Source: Acytostelium subglobosum LB1
Taxonomy: Eukaryota; Evosea; Eumycetozoa; Acytosteliales; Acytosteliaceae
DNA length: 64,000 nucleotides
Assembly (NCBI RefSeq): GCF_000787575.1
Contig: NW_012236527.1
Coordinates: forward strand, 124,001 to 188,000
Reading direction: 5' to 3'
In this document: one piece after another, positions 20,013 to 29,883 of the stretch
Numbering within the stretch: the stretch's first letter is position 1
Layout of the letters: every line of letters begins with the position of its first letter
Program-made: the position numbers and the translations under genes
The notes under the pieces: model-generated
What the model saw: the letters and a program-made list of their open reading frames with translations, nothing else
The model's database searches: none
What the model was told of the DNA's origin: nothing

Positions 20013-21665
20013 CTAATAAACAATTGTTATTACTTTATTATTGCTCAATGTATTTAGTATACTCATGGCTGAATGATTGTCGAGGCGTCGAAGTTGGCAT
20101 GTTGTATGATCTGAATGTGTCGTGGGGCCATTGATCACAACTTGGATTGATGGGATGTTGGGGAATGATACCAATACCTTTTTGAAGTACTGGATGATTC
20201 TATGAGTCAACAATGTTGGTTGGTTGCCAAGGACAACAAAGGGTGCAAAGCTGAATGATACACAACGTACTTTGGCATGGCTTGCCATTTGATTGTTGTC
20301 ATAGTAGTCTATGTTGACTGGATTGATGACTTTGACATGATCAGGGTATGCCATGCTACCAGACAGATAGTCGATTTGATTGAATGTTGGGACAGCCAAA
20401 CTTTTTAGCATCCCAGGTATGTGGACATTCGCCTTTCCTTGGCAATAATCTCTACCGAATGTCAATGATGTTAGTGCCTCGGGAAGTGTCCCCTTGGGCA
20501 ATGGACAGTTGAACTTTTCTCCAAACTCCAAAAATGTAAGCGACGATGGTAGTTGACAGAACCCAATCACTTGATTATATTTGCTGCCAAATGATAGTGA
20601 AGTGAGTGTAGATGGTAGGTCGAATCCCTTAGCTAATGAACTTGATTTCGACTTGATCGGCCATGTGAACGAGTCTCCAAGCTTCAGGTCTTGAAGAGAG
20701 TTGTGGGCACTCAGCTCCAATGGCTCATTGTATGGCTCACCTATAGATAGGCGAGTCAATGATGGTGACAAGATGCCAACTTCTATCAATTGTACCCTAA
20801 TTTTGTATATGTGAAATCTGTTAGTGTACTCCAATGACGTGAGCGTAAGTGGAAGGGAGCCCGGCATTATTATCCCTCCTGGATATAATATCAATGATTC
20901 AAGTGAGCTTGGTAACGACCCAGGGATGATGAAAACACTCTTTGTTTGCCCAATGTCCAAGAACTTAAGTATCTTAGGCAAAACATGCAACTCTGGACAG
21001 TAGTTGTACCCAGCGACCAAGTGTGTTAGGCTAGATGGGAGGTGCTCCATCGAGAATTGATATTCATTTCCAAAGACTAATGTTCGCAATGACTCAGGCC
21101 ATACATCTGAAGTGATCTGATGATTGAAGCCATGGCTTAGAGAGAGGCCGGTGAGTGAGGGAGGCAGCGAGCCCTCCTCCAAAGGGTGATTGAACATTCC
21201 CCTGCCTGGATGGTGGGGATCAAACGACAGGCTCAAGAGAGAGTCAGGCAGTGATCCTGGAGTGATCGGCTGTTGAAAGTTGTAGCCAAGTGATAGATGG
21301 AGGAGTGATGATGGTAGGGTACCTTTTGTAATCGGACTGTTGAATGCTAAGTTAAGTGTAATTCTAGTGAGTGTGTTGGGTAGAGATGTTGGTTTGATCG
21401 GTCCCATGTCATATGTGTTCCAATTGAGTAGTTCAAGTACTTCAACTGGCATGTTGTTCGAGGACCCTCCTAACAACAAGTCACAGAGCAATGTTCGAAA
21501 GGATTTACATGTGAGCGATAGACACATGCTATCCAATGTATTAATATATGAACCATCCTTATTATTGGTATTTATCAATAGTCTAAATATTGACCTTATG
21601 ATAGTATGAGGGAGCAATTCCATGTTATGTATCTCATTCTGTCTTTCTGTCTTTTTGATCAACAA
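20013..21665 (-). CDS. FNIP-repeat protein with F-box-like N-terminus
   Basis: Single exon, 550 residues; Met15 (MELLPHTIIRSIF) may be the true start. Residues 15-60 look F-box-like (LDSMCLSLTCKSFRTLL). From about residue 85 there are many FNIP repeats, leucine-rich units of about 22 residues of the form PxxxGxLPxSLxxLxxGxxFNxP, for instance PITKGTLPSSLLHLSLGYNF and FNHPLEEGSLPPSLTGLSL. FNIP proteins are very numerous in dictyostelids and probably act in protein-protein binding, perhaps as SCF adaptors. Its stop lies only 8 bp from the stop of the convergent IPT/TIG gene. Confidence 0.9.
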   Translation of the reverse strand: MLIKKTERQNEIHNMELLPHTIIRSIFRLLINTNNKDGSYINTLDSMCLSLTCKSFRTLLCDLLLGGSSNNMPVEVLELLNWNTYDMGPIKPTSLPNTLTRITLNLAFNSPITKGTLPSSLLHLSLGYNFQQPITPGSLPDSLLSLSFDPHHPGRGMFNHPLEEGSLPPSLTGLSLSHGFNHQITSDVWPESLRTLVFGNEYQFSMEHLPSSLTHLVAGYNYCPELHVLPKILKFLDIGQTKSVFIIPGSLPSSLESLILYPGGIIMPGSLPLTLTSLEYTNRFHIYKIRVQLIEVGILSPSLTRLSIGEPYNEPLELSAHNSLQDLKLGDSFTWPIKSKSSSLAKGFDLPSTLTSLSFGSKYNQVIGFCQLPSSLTFLEFGEKFNCPLPKGTLPEALTSLTFGRDYCQGKANVHIPGMLKSLAVPTFNQIDYLSGSMAYPDHVKVINPVNIDYYDNNQMASHAKVRCVSFSFAPFVVLGNQPTLLTHRIIQYFKKVLVSFPNIPSIQVVINGPTTHSDHTTCQLRRLDNHSAMSILNTLSNNKVITIVY

Positions 21666-21741
21666 GTGAAATGAGATTATTGATGATCGTGATCAAATAT
21701 TTAGATTAGACCCTTGCTCCAAATTTTAATATAATATTATA

Positions 21742-24700
21742 TTAGCTTTGATAGACGAACTTTATGTCATCAAAGAAGATGGGTCCTTTGATGATGGCGT
21801 TGTTGTCTGAGCTGGAAAGTTGAATACCCGTGAAGAATATGTTGTCCTTGTCAGTGATCTTACCAGAAACTAATGTTTCCATTTCAATTCTCATCAGATT
21901 CCAATAGTTTGGTATGATGTCTCGTGAGGTGATTGTCATTGGCGGTAGGATGCTTGGTTTGCCAGGCGAGATCAAACTGATGTTGAAACTCTGTCCAAGT
22001 GAACTGCCTCGAACCCACAGTTCAAAATACTTGATTGATGGCGCCACAATACATGACTTGTTTCGACAGAGTATCCTGATGAACTTGCCTGGCGATGGTT
22101 GGAACGAAATGAACTTCTTTCCATTGAGCGCCATCGATTGATTGTTGACTATCTTTGCGCCGTCAGTACTGTTTCCAATGAACATCGGATTGATGGCCTC
22201 GTCAAACAGTGTCAATGATTGGCCATATAGTGCAGTGCGACAATCACAATTGTGTAGATTGCTCCTGTCCTGGACCAAGGTGATTCTGAGCTGTTCACAT
22301 CCTTTGAGTGGACAGTAATAGTAGCCAGGTCTCTCAGAGTCAAGTGTCAACTGAGTGTACAGCATTCCGGTGGGGCGATTGTAGAAATAGTGAAAGGCGT
22401 CCACATCTTGCAATGAGTGGACGGGCTGCAGATCATGAACGAGCGTCTGGCCAATGACCTTCTCGACCGTGATGTTGATGATCGAGTTGAGACCAACACA
22501 TGATCCGAATGTCATATTGTCGCCCTTGTCCCAGTTGACTGCCTGGATGTACACTTGGGGTGGATGTGGATGTGCTTCAAAGTGCAGGGTATATCTGTAG
22601 CCCTTGAATCCAAGACCAAGGAAGTGATTCCTTGGATTGTGATTGGGTATACCAAGCAAGTTGATACTATTGTCAAAGTAATCATCTCGTACAAATGTAA
22701 GAGATGTCTCCCTTCCATTATAAACAGTATTCTCTGTCGATGGATTAAACAAATAGAACTGTGTTGCATTCTCTTGGCATAACAATGCATTCCAATTCTC
22801 CATCATCAAACAGTTTGATGTCTGGTAGTATGAATATGGACGAGTCTAATCGATTGATTGGGGATGATGTTAGTTCAATGATTGAGTAATGGAGTGATTG
22901 ATGGAGTGACGGGAACGGGATAGTTCCAGTGAACGAACAAACATACCAATACAGCACCTGCTATGCCAGTTGATGATCCATCCAGGTCTTTGATTGTTTG
23001 TATTTTGTCACCATCAACAAGGGAACTCTCGAGATGGAATCGAAGAGTGACATCTTCAAAGGTGATACCCTTGAGATATGATTTAACTGATGTCTGCCAA
23101 TCATTGAATCTAAACCATCCGATTGCACTTATATTCCTCGGTGTGCTATCTTTCATGAATGACCTGAATGTAACATTCACTAGCATGTTTGTGCCATCAT
23201 ACGCTTCGAAACCTCTGATCGGCATGTTACCATCCTCACCAAAAGGGTTGGATCGACCACGTCTTGCCGGTATCCATGATGACGCCTGTCCAATGTTGTC
23301 TGACTCGCCGACAAACACTGAGTTCTCGATGATCTGTGTCTGTCCTGGGTCCTCGGGGAAGTTGCCCTCGCTGGCCAGTGTGAATCCAATGGCGTTGTCT
23401 GCGAATGCACAGTGGGAGAAGACAAGACTGCCACCCCGCGCCCATCCCCCTCTCCACCTGTTCTTGTACGTGGTGAGACCCTTGAACACGGATGTTGCAG
23501 CGGGTGAGTCAAAGTCGGTCGAGTCCTCCCTTGGCTTATATCGATTATTGTTCATTGAGATATACTGTTGAGGCTGATCAGCTGATGGCACGGTCAACTT
23601 GAGTCCTTGATCAATGATGATTCCATCCTGATTGGAGTGACAGGTGTTGTTCTCAAACTGGGCCACAACAGTGAACACTGGTCTGATGTGCTGGAGCACA
23701 CCCTCCACGGCAGACTCACCCGAGGGGAAGTCAGGAAAGAGGTACCAGAAGCCAGTGATAGCCGAGCCTCCCGCGGCATTGTTGGTCACAGTGTTGTTGG
23801 GATTGGAGATCCAGAATGTGGATACTGCATTGCACTCGGTACAACTTGTGGCGTAGCCATTGAAGTCGAATGGGGCGACTCGGGTACACATGTCACAGTT
23901 GCGATCGGGTGGTGTGAGCAGGCCATGTCTGGTCAGCAGTCCCAAGTTATTGTCCAGCACATTGTTGGTCTCGATGGCATCGCACAACATGAAGCAATGT
24001 CCAATATGATCGTAGGCCACATTGTTCTTGACTAGCAATCCGTGCACCGCGTGAAGTACGATGCATCGACTGTATGATTGGTGGATCCCACAGTCCTGAA
24101 TGTAGGCGGGCCGGTCGTATCCGCCGAGTTTATCGACTCGGCCGACCATGTGAAAGTGGATAGGGTATCGCGATATCTCGTGTGGCTGGCCCACATTGAA
24201 CAGCTCAACGCCATGAAAGTGTGCGTTTGTGAAGCCACCCGTGATCATGATGTGGCCGCCAAAGGAATAGTTGGGAAAGAAGTGACAGACCATCTCGGTT
24301 GACACGCACTTTGTGTCCTCCATGCTGCCCTGTACTAAGATGTTTCGCGTGAGCAGGCCGACTTCAGCTCGCTGGTCCACTCCCTTGGTGATTGTGCCCC
24401 AGTGCATGTAGACTAGCGGGTTGCGCAGACGAACTTGATTTGCCGCGCACTGAGTACAAGGCAACAGCTCATTCTGTTCTGTTTGGAACTGATCATAGTC
24501 CGTTGATGAGATTACAATCTTGTCCCCAGGTTGCCATGTCACATTCGTTGCCAGTGTGATTATGGGTCCGAGAATGTCAGATGGGTTGCTGGCCTGTGCC
24601 GTCACATTCAGACGTGTCCAAGACGGATATCGCACCTCTCCATGCATCTCGATCGTCCCACCCTTAGCCACGGCAATGACCTTCTGACCATAGTTCTTTC

Positions 24701-25193
24701 CAAACAAGTTGATGCGTGGCTCTTTGTCCTGTGAGTAGCCTGTAAGTGTGATGGTCGTGCGGTACTTGAACCTGCACTCCTCGCTGCCAATGATGATTCC
24801 GCCACCGTTAAACACAGAGATTGAGCCAACCTTGAGTTCAATACCTGGTGCATGCTTCCATATCAGCATACCTTTACCTGACAATGTTATAGATCCCAAT
24901 GGTGGAGGTGAGGTATCCAACAACACCGGGAGAGCAATATTTATACTGCCACCTGCCGCTGGCAATGTGTTATTCCACCATATTCTTGCATCGGACCATC
25001 TAAGTAATGTAGGGTCATCATAAGGACAACCTGTGAATGTTGTTGTGTTTGTTGTTTGTGTCGGTGTTGTTGTTGGTGTTGGTGTTGCTGTAAAGTCTTC
25101 ATTAAGTTTGAAACTTGTTGCATTTGCCCACCCAACACTTCCAATACAGAAAATGACCAAGATTGTTAATATTGGTGATGAGTGATTATACAT
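21742..25193 (-). CDS. secreted G8-domain / CEMIP-like protein
   Basis: Two exons (25193-22947 and 22845-21742) give 1,116 residues. A signal peptide is clear (residues 1-25, ILTILVIFCIGSVGWA), followed by a Thr/Pro-rich linker. Residues about 60-185 match the G8 domain (LLRWSDARIWWNNTLP, GGSINIALPVLLDTSPPPLG, IEMHGEVRYPSWTRL). The next 450 residues resemble the parallel-beta-helix part of CEMIP/TMEM2 and fibrocystin: GGHIMITGGFTNAHFHGVEL, RYPIHFHMVGR and LVKNNVAYDHIGHCFMLCD. In animals CEMIP and TMEM2 take part in hyaluronan breakdown. Hyaluronan is not known from amoebae, so the substrate here is open. The C-terminal 370 residues are a second beta-rich, Cys-containing region. The intron has ACTAAC and a CAAT run. 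Confidence 0.85.
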
Positions 25194-25826
25194 GTAATAG
25201 TATTAATAATAATAAATAATAGTAGTACAATTGTAATTAGGATTACATCAGGTATCGCAACTTAAGGAAGTTGCTCGCTGATTGTCGTACGACTCCATTC
25301 AAGATGTATGATCATTGTCGCAAACCACCAACTCATATACTTAAATGTGATAACATTGATCGTTGGTATATCATCATCCGCTGCCACCACCACAATCAGT
25401 TATTATTACTTCCAAACAAACAAGTAGTAGTGGTTGTGTGTGACGAGTGTAAGTAATGACAAGGGTGAGATCAATGGACCGAGCACTGTGCAACATCCTT
25501 AAGAGTGATCAGAACACTGTGTGATTTACAACAACGTGAGCCAGTCCACTCAATCACTTTGTTTTTTCAAGGAACAAGGCCATGAATTGTCCTGCCTCTG
25601 GATTGTTAGGATAGGGCTTGACCTGGAACTTTATCATACTTTAATCATGGAATAATGAGCCTCCAATATATATTTGAATATCCCAAATTGGATATGATTT
25701 AAAAGTTGTTAATATTAATTCTCATTCAATTGAAGGGATGAACAACTATAAAAGTAATAACATGTTGTTAGTATTCAGAATTTAAACCAATATAATATAA
25801 TAATAACTAATCAAATCTAATCAAAT
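25194..25826. other. intergenic region with one small possible ORF
   Basis: About 630 bp. Both neighbours start outward from here, so it should hold two promoters; the 3' part near 25780-25826 is very A+T-rich and precedes a highly expressed-looking gene. One Cys/His-rich small frame (25304-25456) is listed separately. The rest shows nothing recognisable. Confidence 0.45.
25304..25456 (+). CDS. possible 50-residue Cys/His-rich microprotein
   Basis: A short frame begins at MYDHCRKPPTHILKCD and ends CDECK then TAA. It has paired Cys/His residues that could bind zinc and a run of hydrophobic residues (LLLLPNKQVVVVV). The frame also extends upstream without a Met. It could be an exon or chance; no family is recognised. 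Confidence 0.25.
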   Translation: MYDHCRKPPTHILKCDNIDRWYIIIRCHHHNQLLLLPNKQVVVVVCDECK

Positions 25827-26291
25827 ATGTACAAGTCCATCGCTCTTATTGCTGTGATCATGATCGTTTCGATCAGTATGGTCCGTGCCGTCGACCCAGT
25901 CTACATCCAGGCCAACTGTGATGCCAACAAGGTCACTATCCCATCATGCGCCTCCACTCCATCAGGTGCCAAGTCTAGAGTTAATGTCACCGTTCTCCCA
26001 GACATCTGTGTTGTCAACTCTGACTGGTGCAATGACGCCCCAATCCCAGACGGAGGCTCCTACAAGCTGATCTCCAACAATGGATCATACGCCTCTTTCA
26101 ACATCTACAACAATCAAGCTGATTGCGCTGCTGGCACCAACTTGGTCAAGGTCTTTGACAACCTCTGCAACTCTTGTGATCCAAAGTCCGGCCAGACCAT
26201 CAAGTGCTCCCTCAAGAACTCTGCTTCCGCCCTTGCTTCCTTCGGAATGGTCACCGTTGTTGGAGTTGTTGCCACTCTCATGTTCCTTTAA
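25827..26291 (+). CDS. small secreted Cys-rich protein, probably GPI-anchored
   Basis: Single exon, 154 residues. A signal peptide (MYKSIALIAVIMIVSISMVRA) is followed by about 105 residues with eight Cys and two or three N-glycosylation sequons (for example NVTVLPDIC and NNGSYASF). A C-terminal hydrophobic tail (ASALASFGMVTVVGVVATLM) ends the protein, as expected for GPI attachment. Codon choice is unusually uniform and C-ending compared with the neighbours, a sign of high expression. Small GPI-linked Cys-rich proteins such as ponticulins occur in dictyostelids; membership in that family is possible but not shown. Confidence 0.8.
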   Translation: MYKSIALIAVIMIVSISMVRAVDPVYIQANCDANKVTIPSCASTPSGAKSRVNVTVLPDICVVNSDWCNDAPIPDGGSYKLISNNGSYASFNIYNNQADCAAGTNLVKVFDNLCNSCDPKSGQTIKCSLKNSASALASFGMVTVVGVVATLMFL

Positions 26292-26728
26292 GACATCTCA
26301 ATAAACCCAGAATGAGTTATCAATTCAAAAGAATTGATTGTATCAACCGAGACAGAGTGGATTGTTTGTTACATACGGTATATATATATATATACATGTA
26401 TATCCAGAGGCTAGTCGTAATCCAATTGGAGATCTACATTGGTAAATGGGAGAGAATTAGTGGCGGCGCCAAAAGATATGATTTGGTCTGGAACTTTGGT
26501 ACTGACCAACTACCGACCATAGGAGTCTTAAGACAATGTATTTGTTATCTCTTTAGAGAGACAAGTAAGAATATGAAATATGACCTGACATGTGAGGTTG
26601 AACTATCTTAAGTATTTCTTTGTTCTTGGAAACACAATGCTATCATCCTTCTTTGGACATGATCTAGACATGCCCATATTTGAAACATTCACAAACTATC
26701 AAAGATAGAGATAGAGAATAAACAAGAA
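26292..26728. other. intergenic region with one small possible ORF
   Basis: About 435 bp between two plus-strand genes, with AATAAA just after the upstream stop (26301), a TATATATA run at 26380-26395 and a GGCGGCGCCAAAAG motif at 26461-26475. A 71-residue frame inside is listed separately. Confidence 0.45.
26396..26611 (+). CDS. possible 71-residue protein, unknown
   Basis: A frame from ATG at 26396 (MYIQRLVVIQLEIYIG) to TAA at 26611 has a balanced, protein-like composition (KRYDLVWNFGTDQLPTIGVL). There is no signal peptide or recognised domain. It follows a TA-rich promoter-like run. It could equally be one exon of an unrecognised gene or a non-coding transcript. Confidence 0.3.
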   Translation: MYIQRLVVIQLEIYIGKWERISGGAKRYDLVWNFGTDQLPTIGVLRQCICYLFRETSKNMKYDLTCEVELS

Positions 26729-27124
26729 ATGGAGGAGAAGTATAGACAAGATACAAGAGATTTGTTGAATAGATGGGTGGATGCATTCAACAGGAAGGAT
26801 TATAATGCAATGGCAGAGTTGTATGATGTGGACGCAATCAATCATCAGGTTGTAAGAGAGCCAGTAGTTGGCAAAGAGGCAATTAGACAGATGTTCAAAC
26901 AAGAGCTTGATAATCCTGATGTCACAATGGTGTGCATCATAGAGAACATCTACGTAGACACTATACAACATTGTGCTATGCTCGAATGGCGTGATCCCCT
27001 TGGTCTACGCGGATGTGGATTCTTCACCATCGACAACAACTCCCTCCTTATCAAATATCAACGTGGCTACTTTGACCAACTATCATTCCTTAGACAACAG
27101 CATATACCACTTCCAACATCCTAA
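26729..27124 (+). CDS. SnoaL/NTF2-like domain protein
   Basis: Single exon, 131 residues, the size of a one-domain NTF2-like protein. The opening helix (LLNRWVDAFNRKDYNAMAEL), then YDVDAINHQ, VVGKEAIRQMFKQEL and the beta-rich second half (CAMLEWRDPLGLRGCGFF, LIKYQRGYFD) match the SnoaL-like polyketide cyclase / limonene-epoxide hydrolase fold. Such folds bind small hydrophobic molecules; the ligand and any enzymatic activity cannot be inferred. It converges on an F-box-like gene with 32 bp between stops. Confidence 0.85.
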   Translation: MEEKYRQDTRDLLNRWVDAFNRKDYNAMAELYDVDAINHQVVREPVVGKEAIRQMFKQELDNPDVTMVCIIENIYVDTIQHCAMLEWRDPLGLRGCGFFTIDNNSLLIKYQRGYFDQLSFLRQQHIPLPTS

Positions 27125-27156
27125 TTAATTACATTAATAACAACAACTAATATACT

Positions 27157-28749
27157 TTATACAATGTCATTACTACTACTACTACAACTGCTACTTCCAT
27201 TACTATAGTCCTCTGGAAGATAGCGATAGAGATAGTGTGTTTGGAGTCGACTTGATGTGATGGAGCTGATGTGATTGTAACGGATGTTGGTGAGCATGTT
27301 AAAGTCGAGTAGACTGAGTGATGGCGAGACAATCTTGAGATGTCGAATGGTTGTGTTGAGGGAGACCCCTCGCAGCAAGTCTTTGACAATCTTCAGATCG
27401 CTGACAACTCCAAAGTCAACCTGGCGCAATGTTGTGTTGGCAGATATCGCGTCTCTAACAGTTGGATTGCTTATTACAGTCGAGCCCAGGACGGTTGGAT
27501 GTAAAAGGGTGACCCGGTCCACGTATAGGCGCTGAAGACACTTGGTGTTGAGGAGGAATGATGAGACTGCTGTGTCCAGGCTGAGACTTGGTAGCGACAC
27601 ACTCTTTAGCGTGTCCAAGTTGCTGTTGAATAACTCGTCCAAGCGAGCTGCGGCGATTGTATGATTCTTGGGTATGACGAGCGAGGTGACATGAGGCAGT
27701 GCCACCGCGGCCGTGACATCCGAAGCAAGATCATCGACGCCAATCTCAAAGATACGTGGCTTGGATGCCACGATTCGTAGGAATGGGAGGATGGAGGCAA
27801 CCCCCAGGCAATGTACTCTTGTCAATGAGTTGTTTTCGACCAAGAACTGGAGGAACTGATCATATACGGGCTTGGACCGATTGGTATGTATGATCAGTGA
27901 TGATAGACGAGTCCCCAACCTGCCAGGTCCAAATACATTATCTGCTCCATTGTCTGTGATCTTCAAAGTGAGTGCCTGTAGCCTTGGGAATGAGTGACTG
28001 GGCAACTTGAACGCACTATTGTCAATGTGCATCTCTGATATGTATTGCGCCAGGTTGATGTTGCCAGGTAGTGACCTGAGCCATGAGTCAGAGTCCTTAT
28101 TATTGACTCCATCGGCACTCTTCAGATGATCAATCACTTGATCAACTTGTGATGACGTTGTTGACGTCGATGGTATATCGATTGAGATTGCTGTGGAAAG
28201 ATGATCCTTTGCCATGGATATTCGCGATAGACTTGATGAACACTGACTCAACAATGAGTGCAGGATTGATGTATCAACGATCACTGGTAGAACAAGATGT
28301 ATTGACTCGAGTGATTCGAGTATGGGTTGAAGGTCACCTTTGTAATCCTGTAGCATTCCCAGTCTGATTCGCAGGGATCTGAGTGATAGTGGACATAATG
28401 GATTGTCAACAAGATGTTCAAAGACTGTGCGCAAGGGTGTAACTGGCTGTGATCCGTAGGGTATGGTGGCGGACAGGTCCAGTGTGCCAAACATACGACG
28501 CACATGATGTAGCCATTGTTTGGACACACGATCTAAGCTGAGTCGCCATGGGAATGGCAGAGTCTGATCATTCCACAACAATGACACCAAGTCAAAATGC
28601 AAGTAACTTGGCAAAGTAGGCAAGTTATCCTGGAATCGTACCGAGTCCACAGGTACACTGACTATATTAATAAAGTTTGACTCTGATGAGAACAACTGAT
28701 TAGTGTCCTGTTCATGGTGTTCGAAGCGATCCATCATTATCCTGGACAT
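27157..28749 (-). CDS. F-box-like/LRR protein
   Basis: Single exon, 530 residues. Residues 45-90 have an F-box-like pattern (LPSYLHFDLVSLLW, then LSLDRVSKQWLHHVRR). The rest is leucine-rich: LRSLRIRLGML, FPRLQALTLKI, LSSLIIHTNRS and CLQRLYVDRVTLL. The tail is a Ser/Asn run. It probably binds a substrate for an SCF ubiquitin ligase. The frame is intact. It resembles the F-box-like genes at the left end and at 29.9 kb in plan rather than in detail. Confidence 0.75.
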   Translation of the reverse strand: MSRIMMDRFEHHEQDTNQLFSSESNFINIVSVPVDSVRFQDNLPTLPSYLHFDLVSLLWNDQTLPFPWRLSLDRVSKQWLHHVRRMFGTLDLSATIPYGSQPVTPLRTVFEHLVDNPLCPLSLRSLRIRLGMLQDYKGDLQPILESLESIHLVLPVIVDTSILHSLLSQCSSSLSRISMAKDHLSTAISIDIPSTSTTSSQVDQVIDHLKSADGVNNKDSDSWLRSLPGNINLAQYISEMHIDNSAFKLPSHSFPRLQALTLKITDNGADNVFGPGRLGTRLSSLIIHTNRSKPVYDQFLQFLVENNSLTRVHCLGVASILPFLRIVASKPRIFEIGVDDLASDVTAAVALPHVTSLVIPKNHTIAAARLDELFNSNLDTLKSVSLPSLSLDTAVSSFLLNTKCLQRLYVDRVTLLHPTVLGSTVISNPTVRDAISANTTLRQVDFGVVSDLKIVKDLLRGVSLNTTIRHLKIVSPSLSLLDFNMLTNIRYNHISSITSSRLQTHYLYRYLPEDYSNGSSSCSSSSNDIV

Positions 28750-28959
28750 CCTGAAATGTGGGTGTTATATGTTGGTATTATTGATTGATTAGGTGATTGA
28801 GTGATTGAGTGAGTAATGAGTGAGTGGAGGCAAGGACAAATGCTAAGATGGTATTGTGTGAGACCAAAAGAAGAAGGAATTGATCATTTGGTTTGATTGA
28901 TTGATTGATTCAATGTTGATAATTGATGGAAGACAATTGTCTTCTATTTATAGGAAAGA

Positions 28960-29121
28960 ATGTTCTATCATGTGCTCGATGGATTCATCATCCTACCAGA
29001 AAAAACAAAGCGTGTGCCACCCATTAGTGATGATAAAGGGCTGAATGATTCGACTGCCCTGGTATGTCGGTGTGGGGTGATCACCAAACGCACCCCCACA
29101 AATGGTGCGATTTTGATCTGA
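28960..29121 (+). CDS. possible 53-residue protein, unknown
   Basis: ATG at 28960 opens MFYHVLDGFIILPEKTKRV and the frame ends in TGA at 29119-29121. The composition looks coding (VCRCGVITKRTPTNGAILI) but nothing is recognised. It is followed by the repeat copy at 29181, which contains an AATAAA signal, so it may be the remnant of a longer gene with that 3' end. Confidence 0.25.
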   Translation: MFYHVLDGFIILPEKTKRVPPISDDKGLNDSTALVCRCGVITKRTPTNGAILI

Positions 29122-29180
29122 TCTTTCATTGATTCCCTGGTTGGGATGATCAGCTGACCTAACATCCGAATATAACCAAT

Positions 29181-29251
29181 TTTACAAATAAATAAAGTTA
29201 AATGATGATCCAATGATGATGTAAATGTGGACTACATCATTTATAAATACA
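29181..29251 (+). repeat. dispersed repeat, copy 1
   Basis: About 71 bp (tttacaaataaataaagtta ... acatcatttataaatac) matching 31627-31682, with a 12-bp local duplication here. It contains AATAAA and an inverted pair around tacatcattt. The shared core outside the insertion is nearly identical between the copies. Confidence 0.8.
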
Positions 29252-29883
29252 GATTGATTGAATGATCCATCATGTTGATTGAAGAATGTTTCAACACTAA
29301 GCTACAGGTCCAGTAACTTCAGCCTCCACGACAGTCCACGACTGCGACAACTGGAATCAATCCAACATCAACGACGACTGTCCGCCACTACGGCATCGAT
29401 AGCTGGTGCTGGATCAACGATGACACTGACAACATCGATGTAACCACGACGACGTTCACTACTACGGCCACCTCCACCAGTCCAATGACTGCTGTTGACA
29501 ACCACAACTGGCCAGCGAGTCAATCCACACAGTTCCAACTGTGGTCGACCAGCACACAACAGTGTCATCATCCCATAGGTCCTGTCACGTCCTCGACCAG
29601 AGCCACCGCGGCCCCACCTTTAACCTGACCTGCTCGTTCGCAAAAGGTTTGACCTGGCACTGACCTGATGTGTTTATATGCGCTTGTCAAAGTATACTGG
29701 GGTTGGCTTCTGCTTGATCGAGATATTCGACTACTACATAGATAATTATTTGTTTGTGACAATATCTGCTGCTGCTGCTGTTGTATCAAGTTGAAACAAA
29801 TTGAAACACAAATGAATCGGAAGAGACCTTTGATCGACAATTCTTTGACAACTTGAACTGAAACAACAATACATGATCGATCA

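Larger units (their letters stand above)
28750..29883. other. long intergenic region with fragments and a repeat
   Basis: About 1.1 kb between divergent F-box-like genes. It includes a CAAT/TGAT-rich part (28770-28920), a small possible ORF (28960-29121), one copy of a repeat shared with 31.6 kb, and a G+C-richer block (29290-29640). That block has an open plus-strand frame of about 100 codons rich in Thr (for example VTTTTFTTTATSTSP) that lacks a start codon. I could not assign that block. Confidence 0.5.

Noticed and set aside
29317-29622. Thr-rich open frame as a gene
   Set aside because: It has no start codon, follows a stop directly and owes its Thr content to ACG/ACT repeats; it was left as unexplained coding-like DNA.
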